A stretch of DNA of 7,586 nt from Hyphomicrobiales bacterium. GTDB lineage: Bacteria > Pseudomonadota > Alphaproteobacteria > Rhizobiales > Devosiaceae. The notes under the pieces are model-generated. The model made no database searches. It had not been told where the DNA came from and was given only the letters and a program-made list of their open reading frames with translations. Below, piece by piece: positions 6,400 through 7,586 of the stretch. The translations under genes and the position numbers were made by a program. The stretch spans positions 1 through 7,586 of the forward strand of contig JAQGKB010000239.1 of the NCBI GenBank assembly GCA_028290345.1, given 5' to 3'. Position 1 is the stretch's first letter. Each line of letters begins with the position of its first letter.

Positions 6400-6786
6400 C
6401 ATCAATGTGCCCAAAATGTAGGCGTGCTGATGCCGTTTTTCGCATGCGTTGATTCAGCGGAAATCTCATTGAGGCTGGCGGGACAAACACTCGCAGGGAG
6501 CCGCACCGTGCAGAACGTCGACCACAGGGTCCGCCGCGGATTGAACACCGAATGTCCGCCCAAATCCGATGGCGCCGATTGAGGCATCCGAGAGAATGGC
6601 CTATGAGGTGGATTGCGGAATCGCGTGCCGTTCGACCAGCGCAACTCGCCTGATGTTGTTCTCGGCAGAATGCTAACCTCGCCTGTTTTGTGATGCGATT
6701 TCGCGGCGGAGGCGCAATACTTGCCACCAGTCTCGTTCGAGCTCTGGCCGCCCTCGATTTTCTACCAACTGCAAGGGAACAGTCCG
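6400..6786. other. Non-coding stretch upstream of the GntR gene
   Basis: About 390 bases without a supportable gene. Minus-strand reading frames cross it, but their translations are Arg/Pro/Ser-rich and low in conserved-looking blocks, and none has a good ribosome site. The stretch should hold the regulator's own promoter, though I could not find a convincing -35/-10 pair. Two related ten-base near-palindromes occur at 6615-6624 (GCGGAATCGC) and 6695-6704 (GCGATTTCGC), the second being a perfect inverted repeat of GCGA around TT. The region may also be the decayed remains of a gene, but nothing is recognisable. Confidence 0.4.
6773..6786 (+). promoter_or_regulatory. Ribosome-binding site fixing the GntR start
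   Basis: AAGGGA at 6773-6778 stands eight bases before the ATG at 6787. The frame stays open back to a TTG at 6721, but that start has no such site and adds 22 residues without family character, so the ATG is preferred. Confidence 0.7.
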
Positions 6787-7473
6787 ATGACTGACATACA
6801 GCCGGCTTCTGACGTGATCGTTCGACGCGGCCTGCACCTGGAATTGCAGGAACGGTTGCGGGAAATGATCATCGAGGGCGAACTGAAGCCCGGCGAAAAG
6901 ATCCTGGAGCGGGTGCTGAGCGAACGTTTTGGCGTCTCGAGGACGCCGCTGCGCGAGTCCCTTCGGGCGCTAGCGGTGGAGGGCCTCGTCAGCCTCCTAC
7001 CCAACAAGGGGGCCATCGTCTCGGTGATCACCCAGGGTGAAATCAACGAGCTCTACCCAATCATTGGATCGCTCGAAGCACTAGCCGGCGAGTACGTCTG
7101 CGCCAAAGCGACCGAAAGCGATCTCGAGCACTTTCGGTCCCTGCACGCGCAATTGCGAGCACACTACGAAGCGCGGCAGGAAAGCGCCTATCGCCGTACC
7201 AACCGAGAATTTCACGATTACCTTTTCGAGGTCTCGGGCAACGTGGCGCTGCGCGAAATGTATCAATCGCTGCTGGTTCGTATCCATTCGTCCCGGTTCA
7301 TCGTGCAGAAGTCCCAGGACGACTGGACGAGCGCGATGGAGGACCATGAATCGATCATCGCGGCGCTGGAAGCACGCGATGCGCCAAAGCTAGCCGTCAT
7401 CCTCAAGCATCACCTGGCGGAAACTGCCGCGCGATCCACGCAGAACGCCCTAACGCGCGACGGGTCGTCCTAA
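6787..7473 (+). CDS. GntR-family transcriptional regulator, FCD (FadR/VanR-like) subfamily
   Basis: DNA-binding regulator of 228 aa, normal for FCD-type GntR proteins. The N-terminal winged helix-turn-helix covers about 14-80: LQERLREMIIEGELKPGEKI, then ERVLSERFGVSRTPLRESLR (41-60) as the HTH core, ALAVEGLVSLLPNKGAIV as the wing. The FCD effector domain follows (about 88-215) with its landmarks NREFHDYLFEVSGN (139-152), DHESIIAALEARD (186-198) and LKHHLAET. H143, H187 and H208 or H209 are likely metal or ligand contacts; the acidic position four before H143 is Asn139 here. The gene is divergent from the transporter/catabolic operon, the usual arrangement for a regulator that releases or activates its neighbour when it binds the substrate or an intermediate. 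Family members often respond to carboxylic acids or acyl compounds. Repressor versus activator is not determined. Confidence 0.95.
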   Translation: MTDIQPASDVIVRRGLHLELQERLREMIIEGELKPGEKILERVLSERFGVSRTPLRESLRALAVEGLVSLLPNKGAIVSVITQGEINELYPIIGSLEALAGEYVCAKATESDLEHFRSLHAQLRAHYEARQESAYRRTNREFHDYLFEVSGNVALREMYQSLLVRIHSSRFIVQKSQDDWTSAMEDHESIIAALEARDAPKLAVILKHHLAETAARSTQNALTRDGSS

Positions 7474-7496
7474 GGCCTCTCGGGCTGCTGCCCAGA

Positions 7497-7586
7497 TCAG
7501 GACGGCTTGGCGCCAATCCCCCTCAGGACGATCTCACGCACCGTGACCTTGGCGGCCTCGAACTCGTCATCGGTCAGACCCCTGCC
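7497..7586 (-). CDS. C-terminal end of an unidentified protein (cut by right edge)
   Basis: Twenty-nine codons and a TGA stop (7499-7497) are open to the right edge on the minus strand. The visible tail reads LTDDEFEAAKVTVREIVLRG and ends IGAKPS. It is charged, probably helical, and ordinary in codon use. The REIVLRG-type ending is reminiscent of the last helix of some TetR-family regulators, but that is an impression only. The gene converges on the GntR gene with 23 bases between the two stops, so it is probably not part of the operon. Confidence 0.45.
   Translation of the reverse strand, partial: GRGLTDDEFEAAKVTVREIVLRGIGAKPS

Noticed and set aside
6541..6600. Short minus-strand stretch reading like SIGAIGFGRTFGVQSAADPV, considered as a gene remnant
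   Set aside because: Only about 43 codons lie between stops and I could not tie the residues to a family.
6311..6727. Minus-strand 138-residue open frame upstream of the binding-protein gene
   Set aside because: It reads through the candidate promoter, has Arg/Ser-rich composition without conserved blocks and no good ribosome site.
6721..6786. TTG start 22 codons upstream of the GntR ATG
   Set aside because: There is no ribosome site before it, and the added residues do not resemble GntR N-termini, whereas the ATG at 6787 has AAGGGA at proper distance.
7482..7493. GGGC-TGCT-GCCC hairpin after the regulator gene, considered as a terminator
   Set aside because: The stem has four base pairs and there is no T-run on either strand.

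Overview
The window is GC-rich and densely coded. It reads like a piece of a proteobacterial chromosome, most likely an alphaproteobacterium: GC-ending codons dominate, the ferredoxin is of the FdxA type, and the catabolic operon faces a GntR/FCD regulator. The organism assignment is inference from style, not from a marker gene.

Layout. Seven genes are read leftwards on the minus strand from a divergent intergenic region at about 6279-6786. In order of transcription they are: a Tat-exported substrate-binding protein (5235-6278), an ABC ATPase (4433-5215), an ABC permease (3591-4433), an FAD-dependent oxidoreductase (2184-3542), a CaiB/BaiF-type CoA-transferase (979-2187), an enoyl-CoA hydratase/isomerase-family protein (209-982) and a seven-iron ferredoxin cut by the left edge (1-209). 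Gaps are 0-48 bases. Four of the six junctions are stop/start overlaps, so the set is almost certainly one operon. On the plus strand a GntR-family regulator with an FCD effector domain (6787-7473) diverges from it. At the right edge the last 29 codons of an unidentified minus-strand gene converge on the regulator.

How the genes fit together. The transporter is of the nitrate/sulfonate/taurine (SsuABC/TauABC) architecture and should import a small, probably anionic organic compound. Inside the cell the FAD enzyme, the CoA-transferase and the crotonase-fold enzyme look like a route that oxidises or reduces the compound, loads it onto CoA and hydrates, isomerises or cleaves the thioester. The ferredoxin could be the electron partner of the FAD enzyme. 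The GntR/FCD protein is the natural ligand-responsive switch. No CoA ligase, acyl-CoA dehydrogenase or thiolase lies in the window, and the substrate cannot be read from the sequence. This operon is the best candidate here for an uncharacterised pathway; the individual families are all well known.

The 508-base intergenic region has an AT-rich island (about 6320-6395) with a consensus TTGACA box and short repeats, which I take as the operon promoter and control region. Its remaining part (about 6400-6786) has no gene I can support. No RNA genes, CRISPR arrays or insertion sequences were recognised.
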